A DNA stretch of 64,000 nucleotides from Ruminiclostridium hungatei (lineage in GTDB: Bacteria; Bacillota; Clostridia; Acetivibrionales; DSM-1351). The notes beneath the pieces are model-generated. The model searched no databases. It saw only the letters and a list, made by a program, of their open reading frames with translations, and was not told where the DNA came from. Of the stretch, positions 1-8,559 are shown one piece after another. The stretch is taken from contig NZ_MZGX01000015.1 of the NCBI RefSeq assembly GCF_002051585.1, positions 1 to 64,000 on the forward strand, given 5' to 3'. The position numbers were made by a program, and so were the translations under genes. Each line of letters begins with the position of its first letter. Positions within the stretch are counted from its first letter, which is position 1.

Positions 1-2
1 TC

Positions 3-101
3 ATCGGTCATGTCAGCAAGAAAATGACGGCGGTTATATTCGCTGTACTTAGGGACAACAAAACCTATGAGCCTGTCCTTCAGACAGCAAAATCTGCTTG
101 A
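3..101 (+). pseudogene. C-terminal fragment of an IS110-family transposase
   Basis: An open frame enters from the left edge and ends at TGA 99-101. Its residues (IGHVSKKMTAVIFAVLRDNK followed by TYEP) resemble the extreme C-terminus of IS110-family transposases, where a K/R-rich helix precedes a short tail. The rest of the gene lies outside the window, so it may be intact upstream. It runs in the same direction as the N-terminal transposase fragment at 732-1553, which suggests two tandem copies of related elements. The assignment rests on a short stretch only. Confidence 0.5.
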
Positions 102-731
102 CAAATACATAGCCGGTCTGCACAGTTTTCGACCCCATGGTTCACCCTGTGATTGAGGGGATGAAACACATTTTTGGGCTGCATTCTGAAGGGAAAGGTT
201 CTTTCGCAGAAAGTCGCTAAATACGGTTCCATTTTTGCCGAAGGGGCAAACACCTTATGGCGGTAACTAAAACGCTACACAGCGGCACACGGTGGCTTAC
301 GGCGTTAAGCATTTGAGTGCCGGATAACGAGTGTATTTATGAAAATGCAACATGTAGCTTCTGTAGAGTGCCAGTAACGAACATGTAAACTGGCTTGCAC
401 CCCATGGTTCATGGTGAACCATGGATTTACAGAAAATCTGTTCTGTGGTAAAATTTGTGCCAGAGGGGGGTATAAGGGGGTACGAAAATCCTCCGTTTTT
501 TCTTTTTCTGCAGTTGACAGTTTTGATACAAAACGCAGAAATGACTTGCAATAGTTTTCAATCAGAGTTAACATCACACACCAACGTGTGAAACGTAATA
601 ACCTGTTTGAAACTGTGAGTCTTGCGGTAGATAGGCTGTCGCGCCCTTGCCCGTTCTGAGAACGAAGGCTATCATCTGAGGTTGCCGGTACTCGGGCTTT
701 ATGTGGATGGCAGGACAAAAGAAGGGATGAT
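102..731 (+). other. Non-coding IS110-type left region, candidate bridge-RNA locus
   Basis: This 630-base stretch carries no convincing gene. A perfect inverted repeat, CCATGGTTCA-TGG-TGAACCATGG, lies at 402-424, and its left arm (ACCCCATGGTTCA) also occurs at 132-144. Close to the transposase start, 620-690 can fold with GATAG/CTATC arms around a GTTCT/AGAAC hairpin. IS110-group elements are known to encode a structured bridge RNA in the non-coding end next to the transposase, so 560-731 is a candidate. That function is inferred from position and foldability only. Confidence 0.3.
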
Positions 732-1553
732 ATGCAGAGAAGAGAAAATTACCTCTATGTCGGTATGGATTTACACAAGGACACCCATACTGCTGTTCTG
801 GTGAATTGCTGGAACGAAAAGTTGGATACAATTGTTATCGAAAACAAGTCCAGCGAGTTTAGCAAGCTGGCAAAGAAGGTTGCTAAAGCAGCATTAAGAC
901 TAAATTTATCACCGATTTACGGCCTAGAAAATGCCTACGGCTACGGCAGGAGCCTTGCCGTTTGGCTGATTGAAAAAGGTTATGCGGTTAAGGATGTTAA
1001 CCCATCCCTGGCTTATGATCAACGCAAAAGCGCACCCATGATGAAGAAGAACGACGAGCATGATGCTTACTGCGTGGCTACAGTGCTGATGAATCAGCTT
1101 CACACCCTGCCTGACGCAAAGCCGGAGGACAACCATTGGACGCTGTCTCAGTTCGTCAACCGCCGGGATACCATTGTCAAAGACGGTATCCGGCTGAAAA
1201 ATGGTTTGCATGAGCAGTTGACAAACACTTATCCTAGTTACCGCAAATTTTTCTGCGAGATCGACCGGAAAACGGCATTGTACTTTTGGAAGACCTATCC
1301 GTCGCCCGGTCACCTGAAAGACAAAACAGCAGAAGAATTAAAGGCTGAATTAAAAGCTGTATCCTCGAACTACACCAAAGGCAAAGCTGAAATAATCCTT
1401 GAATGTGTACAAAACGATGGCAATACAATGCGGGATTATCAGGAATCCAGAGACTTTATTACACAAAGTCTTGTGCGGGATCTTGAGCATCAGGTAATTG
1501 AATTGGCTCAAATCGAAGCGGAAATTGGTCATCTCCTCCACAAATTGACTTAG
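732..1553 (+). pseudogene. Truncated IS110-family transposase (N-terminal DEDD domain)
   Basis: The 273-residue product begins with the IS110 signature YVGMDLHKDTHTAVLVN, carrying the first catalytic Asp of the RuvC-like DEDD domain. The later YGLENAYGYG and KNDEHDAYCVATVL segments carry the Glu and Asp residues of that domain. Full-length family members are about 400 residues and end in a Transposase_20 domain with the catalytic Ser. Here the protein stops after GHLLHKLT, where that domain should begin, and no matching continuation appears in the next frames. It is therefore probably inactive, cut by a deletion. A good start (ATG 732) follows AAGAAGGGATGAT. Confidence 0.85.
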
Positions 1554-1681
1554 CAAACGCACTGAATCGTTATCTGGGATTATGAAATCAATATTTAACG
1601 GAAGTTTTAATTGATAAAAACCTTGGTTAATTGTATAATTCTTGTGTAAAATATTTTGTTTTTGCATACATATATTTTACC

Positions 1682-1715
1682 ATAAATCCCTTACTTTTCG
1701 GAGTTTGGGATTTAT
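1682..1715 (+). terminator. Hairpin terminator after IS remnant
   Basis: ATAAATCCC (1682-1690) pairs with GGGATTTAT (1707-1715) and is followed by TTTTA. It could act as an intrinsic terminator for transcription leaving the transposase remnant. Confidence 0.5.
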
Positions 1716-1726
1716 TTTTATGAGTT

Positions 1727-1769
1727 AAAAGGGCTGCACACTAAATTACTTAGTGCGACAGCCCCTTTT
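1727..1769. terminator. Second hairpin, terminator-like
   Basis: AAAAGGGCTG (1727-1736) pairs with CAGCCCCTTTT (1759-1769), with one bulged C. An inner ACTAA/TTAGT stem closes the loop. A-rich and T-rich flanks would let it work in both directions. It may also be an insertion-sequence end. Confidence 0.45.
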
Positions 1770-1812
1770 GAGCAATAGTGTAAAAAAGATTTTTTGAGCC
1801 ACGAGGGTCTTC

Positions 1813-1850
1813 CATGAATCTGAACAATAAATTTATTGTTCAGATTCATG
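1813..1850. repeat. 38-bp perfect palindrome
   Basis: The arm CATGAATCTGAACAATAAA (1813-1831) is followed directly by its exact reverse complement (1832-1850), with no spacer. It sits between the IS remnant and the tRNA-Phe gene, just beyond the tRNA 3' end. It could be a terminator for the tRNAs on the minus strand, a fused insertion-sequence end, or a protein-binding site. The gap 1554-1887 holds only this and the two hairpins. Confidence 0.8.
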
Positions 1851-1887
1851 ATTATATCAAAGCCTGCATCTATAATACCGAATTTTT

Positions 1888-1963
1888 TGGTGCCCAGAGC
1901 CGGAATCGAACCAGCGACACGGGGATTTTCAGTCCCCTGCTCTACCGACTGAGCTATCTGGGC
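1888..1963 (-). tRNA. tRNA-Phe (GAA)
   Basis: The minus strand gives a 76-nt cloverleaf with a GCCCAGA/TCTGGGC acceptor stem, a D arm (AGCTCAGTCGGTAGAGC), a GGGGA-CTGAAAA-TCCCC anticodon arm with anticodon GAA, a T arm with GGTTCGATTCC, and an encoded 3' CCA. It lies downstream of tRNA-Met on the same strand and probably shares its promoter. Confidence 0.96.
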
Positions 1964-1975
1964 AAGCGTCCTTAA

Positions 1976-2000
1976 TACTGCTAATATGGTGGACCTTCAG
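1976..2000 (-). repeat. Degenerate copy of the tRNA-Met 3' end
   Basis: The segment 1976-2000 (TACTGCTAATATGGTGGACC, then TTCAG) closely repeats 2123-2148, which spans the 3' end of tRNA-Met and its flank. The two copies are about 147 bp apart. No second cloverleaf can be folded here. It may be the remnant of a lost tRNA gene or of an integration event at the tRNA 3' end. The spacer 2001-2122 shows no gene. Confidence 0.5.
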
Positions 2001-2134
2001 ACGAAAGCGTAGCAAAAGATGCTGTTAGCATGTTTTGTAGCTTGAGAGTCACTGTTGGGATTGCTGCAGGCAATCCATATCCCGGCGGGAGCCGGGAAAG
2101 GCCGAAGCAAAATGTTTCTTTTTACTGCTAAATG

Positions 2135-2211
2135 TGGTGGGCCTTCAGGGACTCGAACCCCGGACCAACCGGTTATGAGCCGGTTGCTCTAACCAACTGA
2201 GCTAAAGGCCC
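2135..2211 (-). tRNA. tRNA with CAT anticodon (Met, or Ile2)
   Basis: The minus strand folds into a 77-nt tRNA with a GGGCCTT/AAGGCCC acceptor stem, a D arm (AGCTCAGTTGGTTAGAGC), an anticodon arm ACCGG-CTCATAA-CCGGT with anticodon CAT, a T arm with GGTTCGAGTCC and an encoded CCA. The paired first acceptor base and D arm rule against initiator tRNA. Elongator Met and lysidine-modified Ile2 cannot be separated by eye. Confidence 0.93.
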
Positions 2212-2229
2212 TCGAAAAGGACGAATTTC

Positions 2230-2258
2230 AGTATAATAAAAAAACTAAATTAAGTCAA
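2230..2258 (-). promoter_or_regulatory. Sigma-A promoter for the tRNA pair
   Basis: On the minus strand TTGACT (2253-2258) and TATACT (2230-2235) are separated by 17 bp. The start point would fall a few bases before the tRNA-Met 5' end at 2211, as expected for a tRNA promoter. Confidence 0.8.
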
Positions 2259-2385
2259 TAGTAATCTTGGAAATATTTTTTAAAATTATTTGCCTTAAGA
2301 AAAACAAACTCTGCTAGGAAAGTCTTGAATAATTTGATAGAATTGAATTAAAGAAGATTATGGAAAAGGGTTGATATTTTAATTC

Positions 2386-3435
2386 ATGGGTATAATTCAA
2401 AATTTGGAGTACTTGTCACAACTTGTAGCAGTGCCGGGATATGAGAAGGCTGCGGCGGAAAAATGCGCCGGGCTTTTTAAGGACTGGTGCGACCAGGTAA
2501 GGGTGGATAAGTTTTTTAATGTTGTCTGCACAAGAAAAGGAACCGGAAAGGCCGCTAAAAAGTTGATGATAACAGCACATATAGACGAAATAGGTTTTCT
2601 GGTAAATTCAATTGACGAAAAAGGTTTTGCAGGATTAACGAATGTAGGGGGAATAGACAGCAAAATATTGCTGGCCCAGGAAGTGATAATCCATGGAAAA
2701 CAGGATGTTTTGGGCATTATCGGGGCAACCCCTCCGCACCTTTTAAAGGCCGAGGATGCGGGCAAAGCTGTGAAACTCCGGGATATCAGGGTGGATACCG
2801 GGTATGACGGTCAGGAATTGAAAAAGTATGTTTCCGTTGGAGACACGGTATCACTTAAGTCAAAATTCAATAAAATGAATGAACAGAAGGCCAGCGGCAA
2901 ATCTCTTGACAACAGGGCAAGTATTGCCTGCCTGCTTGAGATTCTCAGACTTCTTGCGGCGGTCAACCATGAAAACGATCTGATATTCATAGCATCGGCA
3001 CAGGAAGAGACACATCTGACGGGAGTTATGACCGCAGCCTATGAACTCCGCCCTGATGCCGCAATAGTTATTGATACCTGTCATGGAGATATTCCGGAGC
3101 TTCCGAAGGAAGTTTCTTCAACTCCGGGCAAGGGACCGGAGATATCCATTGGTCCAAATTTACATCCAAAGCTGGTTGCAAAATTTTTCGAGCTGGGCAA
3201 AGAAAATGGGATTCCATATCAAAAAATGGTGGAAGCCGGAGATACGGGCACCGAGGCATGGGCCACACAGGTCAGTGCAAACGGAATTCCCACGGCCCTG
3301 CTGTCAATTCCAATAAGGTATATGCACACTGCAGTTGAAACGGTGAATATTGAAGATATTAAACATACTGCAAGAATGGTATCGGAATTTGCAAAGCTGA
3401 GCAGTGAACAGTTGGGGGAATTACTATGCTTATAA
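2386..3435 (+). CDS. M42 family metallo-aminopeptidase (paralogue 1)
   Basis: This 349-residue cytoplasmic peptidase belongs to the M42 glutamyl aminopeptidase / endoglucanase-M-like family, which trims oligopeptides as large tetrahedral complexes. The dinuclear metal ligands are visible: H65 and D67 in AHIDEIGF, D175 in LDNRAS, the QEE pair E207/E208, D230 in VIDTCHGD and H314 in RYMHTAVE. It is the first gene after the divergent tRNAs. A weak AAAAGGG precedes the ATG at a long spacing, so the start is only fairly secure. Its last 10 bases overlap the next M42 gene. It differs from its two neighbours, with SLDNRAS where they have LDDR or MDDR, so it may have a different specificity. Confidence 0.93.
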   Translation: MGIIQNLEYLSQLVAVPGYEKAAAEKCAGLFKDWCDQVRVDKFFNVVCTRKGTGKAAKKLMITAHIDEIGFLVNSIDEKGFAGLTNVGGIDSKILLAQEVIIHGKQDVLGIIGATPPHLLKAEDAGKAVKLRDIRVDTGYDGQELKKYVSVGDTVSLKSKFNKMNEQKASGKSLDNRASIACLLEILRLLAAVNHENDLIFIASAQEETHLTGVMTAAYELRPDAAIVIDTCHGDIPELPKEVSSTPGKGPEISIGPNLHPKLVAKFFELGKENGIPYQKMVEAGDTGTEAWATQVSANGIPTALLSIPIRYMHTAVETVNIEDIKHTARMVSEFAKLSSEQLGELLCL

Positions 3436-4460
3436 AAGAATTGACGGATTTAAACGGCGTTTCGGGAAATGAAAATGAAGTAAGAGAATTTATTATATCA
3501 AAAATAGAAGGCTTATGTGACTCATACAAAGTAGATTCCATAGGCAATATAATAGCCTTTAAAAAAGGCGGCGGCGGAAAGCTGAAGGTAATGCTGTCGG
3601 CCCACATGGATGAGGTGGGCTTTATTGTTTCGGGGCACAGCGAAAAGGGTTTCATAAGATTTAAAGCTGTGGGCGGTATAGATGACAGAATTTTACCGGG
3701 CAAAAAAGTTATTGTGGGGAAGAAGCGGTTGAGCGGGGTTATAGGAGCAAAACCCATTCACCAGCAAGAGCGTGAAGAGAGAGAAAAAATAGCAAAAATC
3801 AGGAATTTATATATTGATATTGGCGCAGATTCAAAGGAGGAGGCGGAAAAGCTGGCTCCTCTGGGGGAATTCATAGCCTTTGACAGTGATTTTGTCAAGT
3901 TTGGCAATGACTGTATCAAGGCCAAGGCCCTGGATGACAGAGTGGGCTGTGCAGTGCTGATTGAAGCGCTGAAACACAGCTTTGATTTTGAACTGTATGC
4001 CTGCTTTACCGTGCAGGAAGAGGTAGGACTGAGAGGAGCACAGGTTGCAGCCTATAACGTAATGCCGGATGTTGCATTGGTTATAGAGGGTACTACCTGC
4101 GCCGACGTTCCGGAGGTTGATAAGCATGAATATTCCACTGTTTTGGGTAACGGTGCAGCACTTACCATAATGGACAGAACCTGCTATTGTGACAGGGAGC
4201 TGGTTCAGTATCTATATGATGTCGCCGTCAATAACGGCATAAAAGTACAGTACAAGCAGACAACCACAGGGGGAAACGATGCGGGACAGATTCAAAGAAC
4301 CGGAAACGGGGTCAAAACCGCATCCATATCTGTTCCCTGCAGGTACATTCACTCACCGGTTTCAGTTATGTCCGGAAGGGATTATGAGGCTGTTGAGAGG
4401 CTTACGGTTGCCGCTTTATACCAGATGAGCAGGGACAGGGCCTTTAAGGGTGGCTGGTAA
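3426..4460 (+). CDS. M42 family metallo-aminopeptidase (paralogue 2)
   Basis: This is the second of three M42 peptidases, 344 residues long. Metal-binding signatures are SAHMDEVGF (H60, D62), ALDDRVGC, VQEEVGLRGA, VIEGTTCADVPE and RYIHSPVSV. At VIEG a Glu stands where a metal-binding Asp is usual, which suggests a different metal site or substrate range. The start overlaps the previous stop by 10 bp and is preceded by GGGGG, so translation is probably coupled. M42 enzymes assemble as homo- or hetero-oligomers, and neighbouring paralogues can mix subunits, so these three may form a mixed complex. Confidence 0.93.
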   Translation: MLIKELTDLNGVSGNENEVREFIISKIEGLCDSYKVDSIGNIIAFKKGGGGKLKVMLSAHMDEVGFIVSGHSEKGFIRFKAVGGIDDRILPGKKVIVGKKRLSGVIGAKPIHQQEREEREKIAKIRNLYIDIGADSKEEAEKLAPLGEFIAFDSDFVKFGNDCIKAKALDDRVGCAVLIEALKHSFDFELYACFTVQEEVGLRGAQVAAYNVMPDVALVIEGTTCADVPEVDKHEYSTVLGNGAALTIMDRTCYCDRELVQYLYDVAVNNGIKVQYKQTTTGGNDAGQIQRTGNGVKTASISVPCRYIHSPVSVMSGRDYEAVERLTVAALYQMSRDRAFKGGW

Positions 4461-4535
4461 TGGCAGGCAGGAGGAGTCACAGCCGGGTATTTGAAATATT
4501 ACAGGTTAGAATCGGTATAGGCCGGGAGGATTATT

Positions 4536-5525
4536 ATGCAGGATACATTAAAGCTGGTTACGCAGGTATTTGGAGTTTCGGGCAACGAAGAAGATATACG
4601 GGAAGTAATTTTCAATGAGATAAAAAAATATGTTGATGAGACCAGGGTGGACGCCATGGGAAATCTCATAGCAGTAAAAAAAGGCAGAAAGAAAAAAATC
4701 ATGCTTGCCGCTCATATGGATGAAATTGGAATCATTGCCACCTTTATTGACGAAGACGGCTTTATAAGATTTTCAAATATAGGCGGTGTTTCGCCGTTTA
4801 CCTCACTTGGGCAGAGGGTCAGGTTCAGGAATGGCATTACGGGAACCATAAGTGCGGAAGAAAAGCTTGAGGACTTCAAAGGTTTGAAGCTGGGAAAGCT
4901 GTTTATCGATATTGGCTGCAAGAACAGGGAGGAAGCTGAAAAGTTGGTTAAGGTAGGCGATACTGCCAATTTTGTGGGAGAATTCTATGTACAGGGAAGC
5001 AGCGCCGTATCAAAGGCCATGGATGACAGAAGCGGATGTGCGGTTCTCATCGAGTTGATCAGAAATATGCCTAAAACAGAAAATGAAATATATTTTGTCT
5101 TTACCACCCAGGAGGAAGTTGGGCTTCGAGGTGCAAAAACGGCTGCATTCGGTATCATGCCTGATTGCGCCATAGCTATAGACGTTACGTTGACCGGAGA
5201 CACTCCCGAGTGCGGAAAAAGAGAGGTAAAGCTTGGGGGAGGTCCTGCAATCAAGGTCAAGGATAATGCCTATATTGCCCATCCTGCCATCCGCAGATAC
5301 CTTGAGGAGCTGGCCGCGGAAAATGGGATTCCATACACGCTTGAGTTGCTGGACAGAGGCGGCAGCGATCCCGGTGCAATTCAGACCACCGGCATTGGAG
5401 TTCCCTGCGGCGGAATTTCCATTCCATGCAGAGGTGTCCACTCACCGGCAGAAATGGTAAGTCTTGAGGATTTGGAGTACTGTGTCAAACTTACTTCTCT
5501 GTTCATAAAAAATTACAAGGGTTAA
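4536..5525 (+). CDS. M42 family metallo-aminopeptidase (paralogue 3)
   Basis: This is the third M42 peptidase, 329 residues long, with an AGGAGG ribosome site upstream of ATG 4536. Motifs are AAHMDEIGI, AMDDRSGC, TQEEVGLRGA, AIDVTLTGDTPE and RGVHSPAEM, a complete set of H-D-D-EE-D-H ligands. It is closer to paralogue 2 than to paralogue 1 (shared GVSGNE start and EEVGLRGA block). The short gap before the permease at 5541 suggests one operon. The likely role is final degradation of imported or recycled peptides. Confidence 0.94.
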   Translation: MQDTLKLVTQVFGVSGNEEDIREVIFNEIKKYVDETRVDAMGNLIAVKKGRKKKIMLAAHMDEIGIIATFIDEDGFIRFSNIGGVSPFTSLGQRVRFRNGITGTISAEEKLEDFKGLKLGKLFIDIGCKNREEAEKLVKVGDTANFVGEFYVQGSSAVSKAMDDRSGCAVLIELIRNMPKTENEIYFVFTTQEEVGLRGAKTAAFGIMPDCAIAIDVTLTGDTPECGKREVKLGGGPAIKVKDNAYIAHPAIRRYLEELAAENGIPYTLELLDRGGSDPGAIQTTGIGVPCGGISIPCRGVHSPAEMVSLEDLEYCVKLTSLFIKNYKG

Positions 5526-5540
5526 GGTCTCTGGATAAAA

Positions 5541-6437
5541 ATGTCTAAGTTTAATATATCGGAAATAACGCCAAGGAGAAGTCCGGCTTTGTTTTTGCTG
5601 GCTTTAACTGCGGTTTTGTGGAGTTTGGGAGGTCTGCTGATAAAGCTTGTGGACTGGAATCCTGTTGCGATAGCAGGAACCAGAAGCCTTATTGCCGCAG
5701 TATTGATTCTGTTTTTCATCAAAAAGCCAGATTTCAGGTTCACATTTTTAAAATTTGCAGCATCCTTTGTTTATGCCGCAACGGTAATTACGTTTGTTGC
5801 TGCCACAAAACTTACAACGGCAGCCAACGCAATTGTTCTTCAATATACGGCGCCCATATATGTTGCCATACTGGGGGCTGTTTTCCTGCGTGAGAAGGTA
5901 AGATGGTACGACATTATAACAATAGCAGCGGTTTTTTTGGGAATGCTCCTGTTTTTTATCGATAAATTATCAGCGGGAGGAATGCTGGGAAATATTCTTG
6001 GGATTATAAGCGGAATATTTTTTGCGCTGGTGGCCTTGCTCCTGAAGCTGCAAAAGGATGATTCCCCGCTGGACAGGATATTCTGGGGCAATGTAATGAC
6101 CGCGCTGATAGCCCTTCCCTTTATGTTCCAGTCAGTACCCGATGCAAGGAGCCTGATGGGCATTGGACTTCTGGGAATCTTCCAGTTGGGCTTTTCATAT
6201 ATATTATTTTCTGTTGCAATAAAGAATGTATCTGCATTGGAGGCGGTTTTGATCCCTGTCATCGAGCCTGTTTTAAATCCCATCTGGGTGGCGCTGGTGG
6301 TGCATGAAGTACCCGGTTTTTATTCCATTCTGGGAGGTAGCCTTGTTTTGACCATAATAACGGCAAGATGCATATATACATATTATTTGTCGAAGAGGGG
6401 AGAACTGCATAGAAATAAGAAGGAAATTGCAGCATGA
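5541..6437 (+). CDS. EamA/DMT-superfamily permease
   Basis: The 298-residue integral membrane protein shows about ten hydrophobic segments in two five-helix halves. Each half carries EamA-type features: ALTAVLWSLGGLLIKL at the start, and the short-loop pattern AANAIVLQYTAPIYVAILG and ALEAVLIPVIEPVLNPIWVA at the ends of the repeats. Such proteins export or import amino acids and other metabolites by secondary transport; the substrate cannot be read from sequence. It starts 16 bp after the third M42 gene, so a link to peptide or amino-acid handling is plausible but unproven. Confidence 0.88.
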   Translation: MSKFNISEITPRRSPALFLLALTAVLWSLGGLLIKLVDWNPVAIAGTRSLIAAVLILFFIKKPDFRFTFLKFAASFVYAATVITFVAATKLTTAANAIVLQYTAPIYVAILGAVFLREKVRWYDIITIAAVFLGMLLFFIDKLSAGGMLGNILGIISGIFFALVALLLKLQKDDSPLDRIFWGNVMTALIALPFMFQSVPDARSLMGIGLLGIFQLGFSYILFSVAIKNVSALEAVLIPVIEPVLNPIWVALVVHEVPGFYSILGGSLVLTIITARCIYTYYLSKRGELHRNKKEIAA

Positions 6438-6487
6438 GGATAGAATAAGTCATTGTGCAGAATAATTAATTGAAATGGGGTGCTGTT

Positions 6488-8119
6488 ATGAACATTACTT
6501 TTCTTGGAGCAGCTAAGACAGTAACTGGTTCCTGCTATTTGATTGAAACCAGGGATACGAAATTTCTGGTGGATTGCGGAATGTTTCAAGGCCGGGCCAA
6601 CGAGGTGCTTTTAAATGCGGAACCGTTTTCGGTCAATCCGGCGGAACTGGACTTTATGCTTCTTTCACATGCCCATATAGATCACAGCGGCAGGATTCCA
6701 AAACTTTATATGGACGGTTTCAAGGGTACGATTTATGCCACTAAACCCACTGTTCAGCTTTGCGGTATAATGCTGCCTGACAGTGGACACATACAGGAAA
6801 CGGAAAACGAGTGGATCAACAGGAAAAGGCAGAGAGCCGGGAAAGCGCCTGTTAAACCTTTGTACACCGTCAAGGAGGCTACCGATTGCCTGGGACTTTT
6901 TAAAGGTGTCGCCTATGGAGAAGCTTTCAGCGTGACAGAAGACATAAGAATACGATTTAATGATGCGGGCCATATTCTCGGGTCGGCCATTATTGAAATA
7001 TGGGTCAGGGAAAACGGAAAGGATACAAAGATAGTTTTCAGCGGCGACCTTGGAAATAAAGGAATACCTATTTTAAAAGATCCCGTTGCCATATCTGATG
7101 CTGACTATCTGGTTATTGAATCAACTTACGGCAACAGGCTTCACAAATTAAAAAAGGAAACCGATAAGCTTGAAAGGTTTATCAGCATTATCACAGAAAC
7201 CATTGAAAAAGGCGGAAATGTTATAATTCCGTCCTTTGCGGTGGGCAGAACCCAGGAAATAATATATGACCTTAACAAATATATGGATGTTTTCGGGGAT
7301 GCTGTAAATAAAATATTAAACATTCCTGTTTATGTGGACAGTCCGCTGGCAACTTCGGCGACCCAGATATTCAGGGAGAATCTGGATTGCTTTGATGAAG
7401 AGGCCAAGGAGTACATTGCCAACGGGGATAATCCTCTTGATTTCCCCACGCTTAAGTTTACACAGTCTCCGGAAGAGTCCAGGAAACTCAATGAAAAGAC
7501 CGAAAGCACCATAATAATTTCTGCCAGCGGAATGTGTGATGCAGGCAGAATAAAGCACCACTTGAAGCATAATCTCTGGAGGAAGGAATCTACCATACTG
7601 TTTGTGGGTTATCAGGCTGAGGGGACTCTTGGAAGAAGGATATTGGACGGGGCTGAAAGGGTAAAGCTGTTTGGTGAGGAAATATCGGTCAATGCCAGGA
7701 TAGAAGCCATAGACGGTTTCTCGGGCCATGCCGACAGGGCAGGTTTGCTTTCCTGGGTGGGAGGCTTCGCCAAAAAGCCTAAAAAGGTATTCATAGTTCA
7801 CGGTGAACTTGAGGTTATGAATGAGTTTTCCCACACACTGACAGATGAATTTGGACTTAAATGTATTGTTCCCACCAGAGGAGACAGCTTTGTGGTAACG
7901 GCTGACGGCGTATATGAAAATATTCCTGATGCACAGGTACAAAGGAGATTCAGAAGACTTGCGGTTGTTGAAATGCTGGAAACCTTAAGGGAAGAATTTG
8001 AGGAATTGGCTGGAATCCTCAAAGGAGATTTAAAGCAGGAAAAGTCCGATGTTGAAATAGATGAAGTTGCCGCCAAGCTGAAATTGGTTGAAAAATCTAT
8101 TGTGGATGCTCTTAAATAA
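6488..8119 (+). CDS. MBL-fold/beta-CASP RNA exonuclease-like protein
   Basis: The 543-residue protein has the metallo-beta-lactamase core: FLGAAKTVTGSCYLIE, FLVDCGMFQG, the Zn motif SHAHIDHSG, FNDAGHILGSA and VFSGDLG. The beta-CASP insert follows (VIESTYGNRLH, VIIPSFAVGRTQEI, VYVDSPLA, IIISASGMCDAGRI), then the C-terminal IDGFSGHADRAGL. This arrangement matches CPSF73-like bacterial and archaeal nucleases, so cleavage or trimming of RNA in the cytoplasm is expected. The start at 6488 is chosen because TGGGGTG lies just upstream and MNITFLGAAK fits family N-termini; an in-frame ATG at 6470 lacks a site. A long terminator follows. Confidence 0.9.
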   Translation: MNITFLGAAKTVTGSCYLIETRDTKFLVDCGMFQGRANEVLLNAEPFSVNPAELDFMLLSHAHIDHSGRIPKLYMDGFKGTIYATKPTVQLCGIMLPDSGHIQETENEWINRKRQRAGKAPVKPLYTVKEATDCLGLFKGVAYGEAFSVTEDIRIRFNDAGHILGSAIIEIWVRENGKDTKIVFSGDLGNKGIPILKDPVAISDADYLVIESTYGNRLHKLKKETDKLERFISIITETIEKGGNVIIPSFAVGRTQEIIYDLNKYMDVFGDAVNKILNIPVYVDSPLATSATQIFRENLDCFDEEAKEYIANGDNPLDFPTLKFTQSPEESRKLNEKTESTIIISASGMCDAGRIKHHLKHNLWRKESTILFVGYQAEGTLGRRILDGAERVKLFGEEISVNARIEAIDGFSGHADRAGLLSWVGGFAKKPKKVFIVHGELEVMNEFSHTLTDEFGLKCIVPTRGDSFVVTADGVYENIPDAQVQRRFRRLAVVEMLETLREEFEELAGILKGDLKQEKSDVEIDEVAAKLKLVEKSIVDALK

Positions 8120-8170
8120 AAAATATTTTTGAAAAGTTATTTAAAGTAAAATTAAAAAACTATCAATTTT

Positions 8171-8208
8171 AAACAAAAAGCAATGAGTATCCTCATTGCT
8201 TTTTGTTT
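8171..8208 (+). terminator. Strong intrinsic terminator
   Basis: A 17-bp perfect stem (AAACAAAAAGCAATGAG with its complement) closes on a TATC loop and ends in a T-rich run. It ends the M42-EamA-MBL operon. Confidence 0.93.
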
Positions 8209-8359
8209 ATGTTTACACCTTTTAAACCCTTTGATTTGAAGGATTTAAGAAATATTGCACAGATGTGAGCAAATCAAACCATTTCATACAAAACATGAAG
8301 TATAACAGTATAATTAACGAAAATTAATGTTTATTTAACATTTTGAAGAAATTGAATAA

Positions 8360-8388
8360 TTGACATTTATTTTGAAAGTTTGTATAAC
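8360..8388 (+). promoter_or_regulatory. Sigma-A promoter for the lysozyme-like gene
   Basis: TTGACA (8360-8365) and TATAAC (8383-8388) are 17 bp apart. Transcription would start near 8395 and give a leader of about 165 nt that contains the repeated hairpin module at 8482-8559. The rest of the gap 8209-8481 shows no gene. Confidence 0.75.
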
Positions 8389-8481
8389 TGATAGGGATGT
8401 AAAAAACAGTAAGACAAGAAAAATAGTACTCGGGATATTAATCAGTATATCAGGAAATATGACATTACAGGTTGCCGGCTT

Positions 8482-8559
8482 TTGGAGGACTATAAGGTTG
8501 AAAGAAACCGCTTTCAACCCTTTGAATTTATGTCCGCAGAGCGGACAGGGGGATAAAAT
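8482..8559 (+). repeat. Hairpin-rich leader module, copy A
   Basis: About 80 bases immediately before ATG 8560 match 12264-12342 almost exactly, apart from small indels and a few substitutions. The module has an initial TTGGAGG, a hairpin GGTTGAAAG/CTTTCAACC (8496-8504 and 8511-8519), the linker CTTTGAATTTAT, a second hairpin GTCCGC-AGA-GCGGAC (8532-8546), then the ribosome site AGGGGGATAAAAT and the start codon. The frames through the two copies differ, so it is not a conserved coding leader. It looks like a transposable 5' untranslated module that supplies translation signals. Confidence 0.85.

Noticed and set aside
305-718. 137-codon minus-strand frame upstream of the IS110 transposase
   Set aside because: It has no recognisable domain, and it crosses the structured non-coding end of the element.
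7316-7942. Long minus-strand frame inside the MBL-fold gene
   Set aside because: It is a shadow of a strongly conserved plus-strand gene.
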